Positions 38,190 through 51,679 of a DNA stretch of 64,000 bases are shown here, in pieces (the stretch's first letter is position 1; every line of letters begins with the position of its first letter). Position numbers and translations under genes: made by a program. Below the pieces are notes generated by a model. The model searched no databases and had not been told where the DNA came from. It worked only from the letters and a program-made list of their open reading frames with translations. This DNA is from Stercorarius parasiticus (taxonomy: Eukaryota; Chordata; Aves; Charadriiformes; Stercorariidae), in NCBI GenBank assembly GCA_013396915.1, contig VWZL01002010.1, positions 124,001 through 188,000 of the forward strand, in the 5' to 3' direction.

Positions 38190-38350
38190 TGCCAGGGACC
38201 AGCTTTAGGTTTGATAAGTCATCTGGTACAGTCCCCAAATGTTATATCTAAGCTATCCTGCACTGCATTAAATGGGTGAATTCTTCTAGAACTTACCATT
38301 AACGATCAGTCTCAAACCTTACTTTTTCATCTAGCTTTTCCAGCAGATTT
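38190..38350 (-). mobile_element. Probable CR1 3'-end relic
   Basis: AAGTCATCTGGTACAGTCCC at about 38216 resembles AGGTCATCTAGTCCAGTCCC of the antisense CR1 3' region. Some 25 bases on, ATATCTAAGCTATCCTG resembles TTATCTAGACCATCCCTG at about the expected distance. Later matches (TTCTAGAACTTACCATTAACGA and a CCAG near 38339) are weaker. The consensus is remembered rather than aligned, and the match is short, so this is a moderate call. If correct it is another minus-sense CR1, old and truncated. Confidence 0.45.
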
Positions 38351-40499
38351 GAGGAACGTTAGAGAAGCACCCAGGAATTACACCCTATGTCGTATTAGGA
38401 TCATGGTGTATGAAGCACACAAAAGACTAACTTCCTATTAAACCCCTACTACTTTCACTACAGAACAAGAGAAGCAGACCTGCAGACCTTCCAACAAGTA
38501 TTCCCCAAATGCAGCTCCTCTGGCACATTCCCTTTCAAAACCCGAAAAGACTTCCCTCTGCTACTGAATGCTAGAGTTACAGCCTCTAAGTGACCTTTTG
38601 ATTTCCAAATATACACTTAGGAATATACATTTAGAGATGTTTAGGTGGAAAATTGCAATTAACAGCTGTTTGCTGGTTAGTCCAACCTCTACACTCTTTT
38701 CTGAGAAGTATTATCTCTCCCTTCAACCATATTAGCCAAGCACCTAGCTTGCACTGAATCCCTTAATTTAAAACATGACCACATCCACTCCTTTTTTTTT
38801 TTCATAGCAGTTGCCAGAAAAATTTACAGGAAAACATTTAGAATATAAATCTCAGTCCATATTATGATGTATGATTCAAAATAATGAGTTAGTTTTAACG
38901 TGACTGATCAATTTTGATGCTTTAACACAGTCACAAAGCAAAAAAACTTCGGAGTTGGTATCAAAAAGGGAGTGCTTAATGTTGGGAAGATGAAAACTGC
39001 AGTAAAAAAGAAAACAATAATACACAGCATCAGGTGCAATACATATGATAAAAAATTGTGATCTTAAGAGTGAAACGATTAGACCCCTACAGAATGGGTT
39101 TAAGCATCTGGCACCTTATTATGAAAGAAATGAAATTTCTCAAATATCTTGTTCCTAAAGCCTGAGATGTACACTACAAATTAATCATCAGGGGGAGTTG
39201 TGTTCTTACGACTCTTGAACTTTTGCATAAGATGAGGGCCAATATCAATTCATCCTTTTACCACCAGTCATAATCTACGGAATTTTAGCCGATATGCAAA
39301 CAACATAGCGGTCCCCTGCCATGCCCAGCCAAGAAGCCTTACATCTGGCTATCCTGGATTAAAACCTACTCCTGGTTATACTAACAAGGCGTACTATACA
39401 GCGTACTGCTTTCAGAGGGGTAGCCTGGGAAGCAAATTGGAGAGACTCTTGGAAATGGGGGGATGTGCATGGTGTGTGTGTTATTTATGAATTTTTCAAT
39501 TATAATATGTTTACAATAAACATAATTTTTCATGAGGTTTTTTTGTCAAGAGAGTATTTTGTGAAACTCCCTTTTTCTTAAGACACTTTTTTTCTGAAGA
39601 TATAGTTTTCAAAATTAGTAACTGATGTAGAAGTTCATCAGAAAGTGTTTATAAAAGCAAATAGATTGTGTTTATTCCTCAGTATGCCTCACAGCTCCAT
39701 CAGTAATTTGAGCACTGTCTTTCCAAAATAACTAATCTTCACTAATTTTCAACATTTTTTCAAAAGTACTAGTAGTCTCCTTTGAGAAAAGGAAACTATT
39801 TTTTTTTAATTCTTGTTTGCTGAAATTAAGAGCCTTTTCATAAAGATAAAAAGCCCTTCTGAAAAGTCTAGTTCTGCACATAAAAAGTATAAATATGCTT
39901 GCTTATTAAGTACATGAATAGCTTCAATGAACTCCACGGGACAGCAGCAATATTTGAAGTTAATCATATGTACAAGTCATTAAGTGCCAAGGGCCAAGAT
40001 CAAATGAGATCTGTGATAAAGGTCTCTTTTTTTTTCCCCCCATAGCCTGGGATTTCCATTGCTGTGCTGGATTAAAGAAAATCTGTTTCCTGTAGGAGCT
40101 GAAGTATGCTTCAAAACATCTCAATTTTAACTTTTTCAGAAAACACTGCTTAAAATTCTGATGTCATTAGTAAGCAAAGCACTTGGAATTAAATATGATC
40201 CATTAAGGTAATAGTAGAATTCAGCGTGGGTTATTTGAATAGGTCCTGATACCCTGAACATTAGTCTAAGTAGGTAACCAGTTGTGCAGATTTCAATTGA
40301 TCTATTCATGTTTGAACTTCAGCATATGGCCAAAGTGACTGCAGTAGCAGGATCTGCAAAGGTTGCAGTATTAACTTAAAAGATGACTTACAAAGAATGG
40401 ATTCATCATGAACATGTCCTCCTGCTGCATGATGGGTATACTGCCAATAATTAGAGACAAAAGATGGGATTCTGTGACTTTAAAATAGTGACCAAATAA
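38351..40499. other. Non-coding DNA, no gene recognised
   Basis: AT-rich unassigned sequence. A small perfect inverted repeat, TATGTTTA and TAAACATA with a three-base loop, lies at 39506-39524. No exon or RNA gene is supported. Confidence 0.6.
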
Positions 40500-40690
40500 G
40501 GTTATTGTAAAATAAATCAGAGGAGTGAGGTGGTTTAATGGCTTTTTAATGATCCTAATGTTTTCAATTTTAATGAGTCCTTTTACATCACCTTTAATCA
40601 TTTTATGAGACTGAAAAATGGCTGCATTAGTTTGGTTTTCTGTTCAATCTCCCCACAAGCCATTACGGAGGAATGGCTAATGGGAGTCAA
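40500..40690. promoter_or_regulatory. Homeodomain-type TAAT cluster, candidate enhancer
   Basis: Eight homeodomain core sites fall within about 150 bases: TAAT at 40536, 40547, 40556, 40571, 40595 and 40678, and ATTA at 40626 and 40662. Five of the six TAAT cores continue as TAATG. TAATGG/TAATGA-type cores are bound by many homeodomain proteins. The stretch is repeat-free and not just AT-rich, since it includes CCCCACAAGCCATTACGGAGG. This suggests a developmental enhancer or conserved non-coding element; it is inferred from motif density alone. Confidence 0.3.
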
Positions 40691-41957
40691 CTTTCCTAAG
40701 TGGAAGCCTAGACAATGGAATAACTGCTAAATTTATTTGTGAAAATGATACATTAGCTACCAATAGGGTAAATGACTTTTTTTTTAAAGATCGAAGGAAC
40801 CATATTTTACTGTGGTGCAGGTAAGAAATAACTGAAAAGAATTAATACTCATTAATACTGTGAAATTGAATTAAACCTTTTTTCAGTATTAGGTACGTTT
40901 AATGTAAGTAACTTTAAGGATTCAAAATGAATTAGTTGTTTCATCTTTTAAAATTCACACATAATATAATTTCATGTTATACAAGAATCTTTCAAACTAG
41001 ATCATCTACAGTAGTTCTGCAGGATCTCTCTCTTCTATCCAGCTTCAGCAGGTTTATTCAAACCCTGATTTCCCCTCCAGGGAAGTGCTTCTATGGTAGC
41101 CAGCGGGGCACAACCACTGAGATGCAGACACATATGGGCAAAAAGCAGGGAGGAGAAGCTAACACGCTGAACTGCCCAAGCTGTTTGTTTTAGCAATGTG
41201 CTCACAGACAGCCTGTTGGATTTAGTGGTGGCAGCTAAGGCATAGACGCCCTCTGTCGGTTAACCTACAGCAGCCCAGCACACACTCCGTTCTGCCGGCT
41301 GTTCTGCAAAAAGAGCTCACTATGGGAGCTTAGCTCTACGCAGTGATGTCTTCATTCCTCATGGCATGGAGCTCAGGACTGTCTTACAGCTCTTCTGAAT
41401 GGATTGATACAAGATTACTCTGAGCTCAGCTTCCTCCCTATATCCTCATTCTTCAAGTTTCACCAATAAATAAACCCTGGTTCTAGTATACTTTTTTCTA
41501 TATTTGGTCATCCAGATTTCAACAAAAAGCAATAAATACCAATGGCTTACACATTATTGTTGGAAAATATTTTAAAATACTTAATTATATTAACTACACC
41601 ATTATTTTCTGAAACTTTTTATGTAAGGTAAAATGAAATTTAAATCACATACAAGATGTCTACACTCTGTTCTCAGGTAAAAAAACCCTCGTAATTAGTT
41701 TGGAGTCAAACTAGTAACAAAACTAATTATTTCTCCCAACAGCTCAATTCTGCATCTCTCATATATTGAATCCTCACATAAAACAAGAGTTTATTTCAAG
41801 TAAGGGCAGCAGCATCAAATCAAACTATTTTTTAATTTCTAACACTTTATCTATAAATATCCACTATTATTACTGGTTGATTGGGACTTCTTCACTAGAC
41901 ATACGGTAGAAACCAGACTCAAACCAAGTTCAAGTCATGATGTTAAGGAGCAAGGAT
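40691..41957. other. Non-coding DNA with a weak CTCF-like motif
   Basis: No gene recognised. On the minus strand CCGACAGAGGGCGT at 41246-41259 matches 11 of 14 positions of the CTCF core consensus, a weak match. A T9-AAAGATC string at 40777-40792 is shared with two other places in the window. Confidence 0.4.
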
Positions 41958-41979
41958 GGGGTGGGGAGAAAAGGGTGGG
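41958..41979 (+). other. G-quadruplex-forming motif
   Basis: G4, T, G4, AGAAAA, G3, T, G3 on the plus strand: four separate G runs with loops of 1, 6 and 1 bases. This is the clearest canonical quadruplex motif in the window. It has no visible gene or promoter next to it. Confidence 0.8.
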
Positions 41980-44333
41980 CAAAGGAAAACACATCTCACT
42001 GCATACTGTGATATATTCCCAGGTCCTGAAATAATTTTTAGAGCATGATACTGCTATTGTTGTATGGTTGCATGGCTAATAACCATGCCTAAAATCTAAC
42101 ACATGGTAACAGACAGTACATATTTAATTTCCTAGTAATTCCTGTCCTGTCCATCATTATAGGGATGTTTCTCAAGTAAACAAACCCAGGAAATCCTATT
42201 AAAATGAGGTGGTTTAAAAAAAGGGAAGATGCTCTAGACTCAGTTTATCCAAGAGAAGGGAAACTAATTCATCTAGGGGCTATGCAAGCTAACCTAGCTT
42301 TGTGAGCACAGCTGTCCAGGAAAAGGCACGCTCAGAGAGAGACGCTTGTTGTCTAGAGTTTCTCTGAGATCTTGACCTCCAGACATGACTAAAAGCCTTA
42401 TTCTACCAGCATTCCTCGTGAAAAGGACTGTTGGAAGTTTTCTTTTTAGAAGTGTTTTCCTACAGGTCGATCACTTGGAATGCAGATTAAATTATTAAAA
42501 GAAGATAATGACAGATTATAAACCCAAAAAGTAAAAGGTGAACAGAAACAATACACACTAAATCTAAATGAATAACACATACAAATTTAGGTGACGCTTC
42601 TGAAGCAACATGTAAGACAGTATACAATAGATGGTTTTATATGAATCTTTGACTGAGATACTGTAAAATTACCCCCAGGTAAAAAAAGGTGTTATGATAC
42701 ACATTATGAAGCTGTGAATGTGGTTTAGCTGTGACAAGACTGACACAAGACTGACATAATGTAATTTCATCTGGTATGAGAAGACAGAATGAATACCCAG
42801 GGTAGTTCAGTAGAGAGCAATACAGCAAAATCAACTGTTGCAATAATATTTTGTAATTCAAACATTCTATTGGTGAGTGATTGCTTTTTCTGTTCTCCCT
42901 ACCTTAAAGGGATAACTGATAGCCTATATTTTCCTATTACTACAAGAAGAATATTATATTCTTCTATTATAATATTGTAGTTTGTCTCAGAATAAATTTC
43001 CACCTTATTTGTACCAAAGATGTTTATTTGTTTCTCAGCTCAGCACGCCACCTTTTTTCCCCCCATCATCTCCAACTTAGTCTCAGAGTAGATTAGGTTT
43101 ATGAGTTTGCTGACCTAGTGTTGTGCCCTTTTCCCTGCTCACCTGCATACTGCATATATTCACGCCCTGCGTATGAAAATACACCAGTACCAATTATTGC
43201 CATATGTCAATCATTTCATGTACTCCACTGAGAAAAGTTTGGTGTCGTTAACTGCTTTGGTTGTCAGAGGTCCTTTAGCAGCAAAACAGCTGCAGTGTCT
43301 CGTCCCTTTACATTATTCTATGCTATGCAAGAGGTAAATATTCCTTTCTCAACATAGTAAGGATTGTGTTAATATTCAGAAACAGAAATCTTTCCCTTTC
43401 TTTTTACCGCTCCCTCAGTTATATGGAGTCAACCACCACAGGTAAAACCTCTTCTGCTTCTATATATCAAACTGCAGTGTCATAAATATGATGGTTTCAA
43501 CAGTAGGAATCATGCTCATCTGCTCTCTTATTTTCCCCAATATTTTTTAGAGAATGAAGCTACTGATTCCCTTTCTGGCACCAATTATTTTCTTTCAAAT
43601 AGAAATAAATCATGAAGAGTAGACACCAGAATAACTTTCCGAACACCTTACCTATGGTTACCCTTTTCAGAGGTAGGAAGGAGTAGGAAGGGAATTTCTA
43701 GAATGCCAAAACAGGTTTGAGGACACAAATATAATTCTATTCATTTCTTTCTGTTGATTTCTGGGTGTGGAACTTTTAAAGTTCATGATTTCAAAATTTT
43801 CCAGCTTGAGAACACATCTCCAGCATTTTCTTACTCAAGCCAAGAACTGTGGTTACATGACCTCAAGTATTGTGAGTTCTACAATAAAATAATGAACGGA
43901 CAAATACTAACATTTTTGGGGTTTTGTTATTAGCAGCAGTATTCTCAATTGCTCCAATGTAGGAATGCTCTTCTGATAAGGAAATCATTGAGAAATTCTT
44001 GTCCTGGACATCGACATGAAGTTTCATTCAATACGTATCATTCTCCTTATACTCTTGCATTGTATTATTTTTACAAAGCAGGAAAACATAGTTTAGGTTG
44101 CTTCTACCTTTCTGTATTCACTTATCAAAGCACTATCAAGATAAGCCAAAAAAGTTAACCAATACAGAAAATTTCAAAAGAAAAAAATGAAGCAAACTAA
44201 TATTTATGTGCATACTTGGAGATACCACAATCAACGTGTTTCTCGTTGGAGAATATTTATGAGTATTACAACATGTACACATTCATCCAGCTGTTAAAAT
44301 TTCAGCCATAGCACATTAAATTCAGTTTTCATT
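41980..44333. other. Non-coding DNA, no gene recognised
   Basis: AT-rich sequence with no supported exon. A GTAGGAAGGA near-duplicate lies near 43672-43690. The hairpin at 42945-42965 is listed separately. Confidence 0.6.
42945..42965. other. AT-rich inverted repeat
   Basis: AGAAGAATA and TATTCTTCT are perfect complements around a three-base loop. A further outer pair, CTACAA at 42940 and TTGTAG ending at 42980, flanks it, so the whole 41-bp block could extrude as a cruciform or fold as RNA. Too short and AT-rich for a miRNA precursor call. Confidence 0.7.
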
Positions 44334-44365
44334 GCCTCTAAAAAATAACGCCTCTAAAAAATGCA
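44334..44365. repeat. 16-bp imperfect tandem duplication
   Basis: GCCTCTAAAAAATAAC is followed directly by GCCTCTAAAAAATGCA. The two copies differ only in the last three bases. A small local duplication. Confidence 0.85.
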
Positions 44366-47300
44366 CTTCCAACTACACAGTGACCCCCACAACCACTTTT
44401 CTTGTGCAATAGCCAAGGCCAAATTCATTAGCAATAGGAAATAAATAAAACAGTTCTATATTAGAGCTGTGAGTATCCTAGTGAAAAATACTAGGCTGTG
44501 TGAGAGAGAAATCAGTCTGAAAGTCACCAGCTGGAGGGATCAGCGAGTATGAACCAACAGCCCCGTACAAGCCTTACTGGGAGCAAAGAGAGCCCAGGGA
44601 TGAAAAGGACAGTCTTCAAATATGTGGAATGGCCTTAGGAAGAAATGTGCAAAGCAAATCAATCAAACTTATGGGAATCATGGGTTTAGCAGAAATACTG
44701 AGGAAGCAGAATGAGGAAGATAGAGGGGGGAAATTTTGCTTCAGTGAGAACAGAGAAGAACGGATCTCATCCAGAACAATAAAGCCTTGGCTGGTTGGAG
44801 CATCAGGATGCGAGCAGCTATTTCTGTGTGCTGCCAGTGCAGACTTCCAGCATTTTCAAAGTACAGACCCTTCAGAAATTGCAGAGCCCACTGCAAAATA
44901 AAAACTGCTAGCAGTCCTCTCCTATTCATGTGAGCGACCTCAAAGAGTTAATTTAAAGCCAATTTTCTCACTTTGTTAAGATCCTTCAAGTGAGATGGTT
45001 TGGGCCCCCAGTCAGTTTTTGGTTGAGAAGACACATCAAACACTGAATTGTGGATTTAGAATTGGTCATGAAATTACATAAAAACTTGGAGATAACAACA
45101 GACCTCAGGGGATGAGACAATGCATTTTAATAGTGATGACTTTATGCCATTAATTGACTTGATAAGTAATTGACTTAAGTAATTTCTACATTTCTCAGCT
45201 TCAAGAGTAATCACTTCCAAGAATCTAAACATGTGAAACATCTTTTGTGACTGCATGCTAAATTTTAAACTGCTAGTAGGAGAAAAAAAAAAAAACAAAC
45301 CACAAACACCTAATCCCCTGGCATGGCCTTGTGAAATAGTTTATAATTTTTAAAACCCAATGTATTTCAAAAGGACTAAAAAGTACTTTTCAAGAAAAAT
45401 ACTTTGATTTACATTGATAATCTCTTGAATCGTGGTAAGATCTTAGCTATTATTGTTCTTAACTTTTACTCACAAAAATCCCTGGAATCTATACACTCTT
45501 TTTATCTTATATATTATCCCAGATACTTCACTCCATCGTGAAAAATTAGAGTATCATATTCATAGTTCTATATTCACCATAATCTTCAGTGATTTGATGA
45601 TATTCACCAAAATGTTTAGACATATGTCTTATTATCAGGGTACTGCATATATCCTCTTTCTTTTTGGCAGGAAGGAAATGCAAATTTAGTGTTCCTAAAA
45701 TGGTATTTGTCTAAGTACTCTTGTTCATCTAAGTGCTCTCTCAGTTGGATTGAAATCACAGCCAAATTAAAATAGACAATTCTCCATCTGCCTTAGATGC
45801 ATTAATATCTCATTTCTGAGGATACAGAAAGTATAGGAAGTTAATAACTTATTTATTTGACTTAATTTTGAATATTTGAAATATACATTAATTCTCTGAA
45901 AGAAGGCAATAGAAACTGGCTCACATTTTAGCATGAATGGTCATAAAACACAGACCTAAGAAACTAATGTGATCACTGACAACTCTCCAAGGGAATTTCT
46001 CTAAGCTACTGAAAATAAGCAGGCCTGTTCTAGCTCTAATTACCAAACGCATCATCATCTTTTTTACAACCTTATAAAATCTCAAATCAGATTTCTTCTG
46101 CAAACTCTGTTTCCTGCAAAGACAAGTAATGACAGGTAAAGAGAAAATCTTGTCTTAAAGGCAAGTGGCAGTGAATTGCCTTTGATTTTATGTATAGTTA
46201 CATAGATCTGTTCTCTACATGTGCTGAAAGTAGGCATCAGCAAATATAATTACATCATCAAATGTAGTGCTCTCATTGAACTATTGAACTCAACTCAGTC
46301 ATATACTCAGATGCATTTGCAGTTTTCATACATTGGTTTCTTCTCTATTTGCGTGGCATTATGCTATTTAGTTGCATCTTCTGCTTTAATGTTTATTACT
46401 TTATTTTCAAAACCTCTTTAACCCAAATCACTTGGTTACAAATGGAATTATTTTACAGGCATAAACTCCAGGATCTATAGAGGAAAAAAAATTTAATCAT
46501 GTTGTCCCCAGAGATCTTAATCCACCAAATACATTTTGAAAACAGCCGCACTTAGAAGTCCAAAATTTGCATTCTATATAAACTAGTATTGACTTTAAAT
46601 ATGTTATTCTGTAAAGAATCCTATAAGCTCATTCAGATAAAGTACTCCTGAAAAGGAATCCAAAATATATACCAAAACAAATTCCATTTTATTTCATTAT
46701 TCATTGATTTTAAACACAATGTGATATGAGTAACAGTTCCTTCCTGGTGGAATAAGAAATGAGGACTCAAAAATAGCCAAGGTTATGTCGTTATCATATG
46801 CCTCTATCTTCATCCAAAATAAGAAACAAAATTCTGCAAATGATAGCACACTTGCTTCTCTTATCTCCCACCAAAACACACCCATCTGTGAATATGGGAG
46901 TGCTTATGTGGAGATTTGTAAATGCTGTTTGGTAGGCATGGAAATGAGCTTGCTAGGACCAACTCTGAATATACAGGAATCATTTTATATACTCTTATAG
47001 AAGGTTTGACAATTAAACACTTATTAGTATTTAGATGATTAGCAGTGATGATTTAAATTAATCTAGCTGTAAATGTCTAAATAATTGTAATAAAAAAGGG
47101 AAAAACTTAGCTATAAACATGACTGAACAGCCTAATCTCACAAGGACACTCATGTGTTAGGCTTGAGTTTCCTGCACCAGAAAAGGGAAATGGAGCAGTT
47201 ACAGATATAGCAGATTTTCCAGCATATCATTGCATTGCTGCTCTATTGCCATATCATTGACCTAGACCCTTACGCACTGCATACAGGAAGTTAAGGCAAG

Positions 47301-50300
47301 TTCTCAAAATGATTTTGCTAATGACCCAGGTCTCAAAATCCGTGAAATGCAATCACTTCATCAATCATTCACAAACATTATTATTTTTTATATCTTCTAT
47401 AAAAGGAAACGAGAGGCTAGATTTGAAAACAAGATATCCCCCCTTTTTTTCTGCTGAGTACAGCATTAACAAGCACTAACAAATGGCACACCAGCATCTT
47501 CTGAACCAGTGACACAAGTGCAGTGATAAGCCATATAAAATATTCATAACCAGAACTTTAGATGTAGGCAGATGCACAACAACAGCATACAAGCTTTGTC
47601 AGGAATCATTGAGAGATTGAAAGCATACTTAAAGGATTTATTAAAGCAATCAGAAGAAGCCTCTACTCAGTCACCATGATTGCAAGGAGTTTATGGCCAT
47701 GTATTTAATCTTCTCACTCTGTAATAGATAAGTTATGCTTTCTTGTGATTTGTGCACAAAGAGTTTTTTCAATCTTTTCTAGCGCTACAAAGAACAGAAG
47801 TACCATTTCTGCCTTGCTAAGCGAAGCATTAATAGGAATGTCAGCAGAAAGATGAAACGTAATAAATATTAAGGTTTAACATTATAAAGATTTATACTAC
47901 AGAGAATATAGTCCTAGATTATGAGATAAGGTTATTATCTTTTGTTATATGAAATTATAGGAAAAATGGTTTGATGACAGGGATTTCTTTTCACAGCATT
48001 ATATTCAGGGAGACCTAAGATTACAAAAAAAAAAATGGGAAGTATGTACCAATCTTAAACAGTTGCCTCAACAATAATTAACCAAACAGAACACCAGGAA
48101 GAACAGAAATTGCTAACACGTATCAGTCCATCACTTACAGAGAAGTGCATTATCAAAGATTGTTTTAGTTCATAAAAAAATAAGCTTGTTTCTAAGGTCA
48201 ACTAGCAAGCAGGAAAACTTATCTAAGGGAGAGGAAAAAGCAACTGCTAGTTGAAACAAAAGAACAGAAGCAGAAAACTATGCCAAAACACATATGCATA
48301 CATATACAAAACTTACACTTATGTATATAAAAACTTGCATTATCTCTACAAGATGGTTGACTATATTCTTATTTTGACACTGACCAGTATAAGCAGTGAA
48401 TAGCTGAGCTTGTTAACATAGCCAAAGAGGTGGAAGAATATACTTTTTTCTATTATTTTGACTTATTGCCTACAGCTTCTTGTAGTTTGCACTGACCTTT
48501 CCTTAAGAAAGCCTTAGAAACATTAGCTGTGCTCTGGAGCTATTCAAAATATTTCACATGCAGAACAGAGCTGACAGACCTTGGCTCCCCTGCTGAGTTT
48601 GCAAGAACTATTGAAAAACACTTCTCTTATTTTGGATCATTTTTCTCTTCAACAAAATCAGTTTGCAATACCAATATGCACACAAGCAGCTTTAAAGAGT
48701 TTTATGGTAGGAAGAGAAAAGCATTGCTTCATCCTAGAGGAGAAACTACAAGGAATGCAGGATTCGTGACAAAAACTGTACTGTTATCACCGTTTGTCCC
48801 TTCTTTTCTTAATCTGGAGAAAAGGCTCTGTTTCCCATTCTCAGTGGAAATCATTAAGAAACATTTCTTTCATTTTTCTTTAAATATATGCATGAGTCTT
48901 GTGTGCTTAACATAAGAGAAGGGACCTTCTTCACCCATGCAAGAACTCTTCAGCAGACACTCTAAAAGATGCATGTCCATTTTGCCAATGTTTTTATTCA
49001 CAAGGACATAGAAAATAAATTTAACTGCCTAAACACACTCTAGGGACTTTTTCCTCATCTCATGAACTTCAGCCCAGTTTAATCTCAATCTAATCAGATC
49101 ACATGAGTGGCCAACAGTGGATCTGTCATTCACCTTTCACTCCCATTCTTCTACAACTTTGTTACAGTACAAAGGAGGAAAGGTTAACTGGCCTGATCAA
49201 AGGAGGGTAGGTCCTGGTGTGAGTTGCTGAATTGGGCGCTTCTCCAAAACCAGTTCTTGCACAACATTCTTACTGTTCTCTATGAATATTTTACCTTTAG
49301 TATACACACTTCCATACAGAGTAATTTCAATTATTTTAATACATATACTATATACTGGTTCTAAAGACTGTAATGAGTCTGAAATATCCCTAAGCATTTA
49401 GTATCATGAGAAAATCAGACCAACTCTTCTGAAAAAATTAAAGAATATAGTTATTACTTGTGTTCTGCTGCATTTCTGATCATGCTTCTTTATTCACACT
49501 AAAACTCAGACTGCTAAAATATTTTGCAATGTAGCTTTTTTTTCCTGTGACAAAACATTAAAAGTAAGAACATACAAATTAATCAATAGGACCTCTCTCT
49601 TTCAGTTTCTCTGCCGGCCCCAAGACTTACAGTGTGCTCAATACATATGTTATGTACATGAATACTGCATATGCATAAAACCTGGGAACAATGCAGATTT
49701 TATTAATCAACAAAAATCACACATATGAATCACACTCTAGAAACCGTTCATCCATATCCCATTCCTTTTCTTTCAGTGAGAAACAAAACCAATCTCTTTC
49801 CTACCCACTTCTATTCTCTTCTGGAACAAAAAAGTAGTCTGTCTCTAAGTAATTCCAAGATCTTAGCAACCGGGAATTTGCATTTACTTTACATCCTGTT
49901 CCAACAGCAAGAGAACACACAGTGCACAAAAAGGAGAATGAGGATGTAAAAATTTTGCTTTGCAAATGCTTACAGTTATTGTTACAACTATACAAATATC
50001 CATGGTTTCTAATCATGCAGCATAGATCTGTTGTTTTGGTTTGTCTCGATTCAAACCCCATACTTTTGTTCTAAATTCTGAAACAACAGTAGAGTAGAAC
50101 AAATTCAAAAAGCAAGTCAGACACAGTCCAAGAATTTTGTAGCCCCTTCAAAGTAAAAATGAATCAAATTTGCAAAATTTGTTGTATATGAAAAGACATA
50201 CAGCTGCTCTGTAGACTTCTTGCAATATCAAAATCCACCTTCAGCTACCAATCTTCTAACAACAGACACAAACGTTAAACTAGAGTCACTTTAAGCCTAT

Positions 50301-51679
50301 GTCTAATGAATCCGTAACTGTACATCACTTCATGAACTTAGAAGCTTATTAAAGAAGTTGTAGGGGTTAAACTGTGTCAGAGATCATTTTCACATTTTCA
50401 GAAAAACCTCAGCCTCTTTTATGTTTTAACTGTAGCCCATATTAAAAGGTTTTACTTCAAATCAGAACTTCGTACCTAACAGAGGAATTGTTATATGAAG
50501 ACAACTTTTCATGCTAAATGAATAATAAATTATAGGTTATGTGTCTCTTTGATTTTAGAGGATGCATAATTTACAACAATAAATAATTAACATATCAAAG
50601 GGTTCTAATTTAACTGATGCCTTCAGCATCAGCACAACCAAAGCACAAAACCTTCTGTTTGGTGCTTAAAATCCATCTTTGTGGGGGAGATGAGTAGTTG
50701 TTTTATATAAGTAGTTATTATGTTTTCCAATAGGTATTTTTTGTTTATCACTTAAAAATATTAATAAATATCAGAAAGTTCAAATTCTGACATATGATCT
50801 GTAAGCATGCTGGAGCAGAGGAAGAAAGGCAAGCATAATTAGCAGTATGCTGTTACAAACAAGATTTCAGCTAAGAATATTTAATGCAAGCTTTATTTTT
50901 AAGTGGTGTTACAGTTTTTCTTACAGGCAGCTTATAGTACTGGCAAAACACTTGGTCACAGAAAATAGCTCATCTCTATGTAAAAGAAAAATAATCCTAT
51001 TTCTGTATGGAAAATACATGTTAAATTTCTTTTCAGTACTCCTGTTCTTTAACTATCAATAGCCTCTGTGGCTGCACTTAAATTCTCCATAGCAGGCAAG
51101 ACTGAGAATGACCTGAAAGCACATTTTTCTTGCTAGCCGCCTACAGCAATGTGTGTGCCCGGGACTCGGCTGCCCACAGCTCCCATGCTGCTCTGCAGTG
51201 GGCAGGAGAGCCATTTCTGTGGAGGAGGCCAGGTTGGACTATAAGCCAGGCATTAGTGACTGCTGATACAAATCTATGGATTCTGCAAGGAAAGCACGCT
51301 GAGGCTGGCTGTTCCCAGGAAGTACCACGTGGGCTGTGAAGTAAGACTTGAGCCCACATCATCCCTTGAAGCAGTATGGACTGAAGACAAATTTGGGCCT
51401 TGCAATCAAAGGACAGAATAGCTCTGCCCTATGCCAGGTAGGGGATTCATGGCTTAACCTGTGGTATGTGCAAAGAAATGATTTTTTTCCTCAAAAAGTT
51501 CATGAGGAAGTCATCTTCCTGCAACTGCACAGCTGTGACTGGAGCTTATGGTTACACAGAGTTTCATTTTTATGAGGCTGAGCCTATTTTCAGGTTTATA
51601 ACCAAACCCAACAATAATGCTGTATAAAACAGTAACAGATTTCATGGTGATATAATGAAACTCTTCTGGTTTGCTTCTT
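44366..51679. other. Non-coding DNA, no gene recognised
   Basis: Long AT-rich stretch without a supported exon or clear repeat. The 128-codon plus-strand frame at 48529-48915 includes LNLEKRL, a faint echo of the CR1 LFSLEKRRL motif, but nothing around it supports CR1. A modest GC-rich patch at 51125-51340 contains CCACGTGG at 51325-51332 and no recognisable product. Confidence 0.55.

Noticed and set aside
40975..41050. AGATCATCTACAG word resembling the CR1 3' end
   Set aside because: The match is short and no second block follows at the right spacing.
48529..48915. 128-codon plus-strand frame with LNLEKRL, similar to the CR1 LFSLEKRRL motif
   Set aside because: Only about 25 bases match; the expected CR1 sequence on either side is missing. 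Treated as chance.
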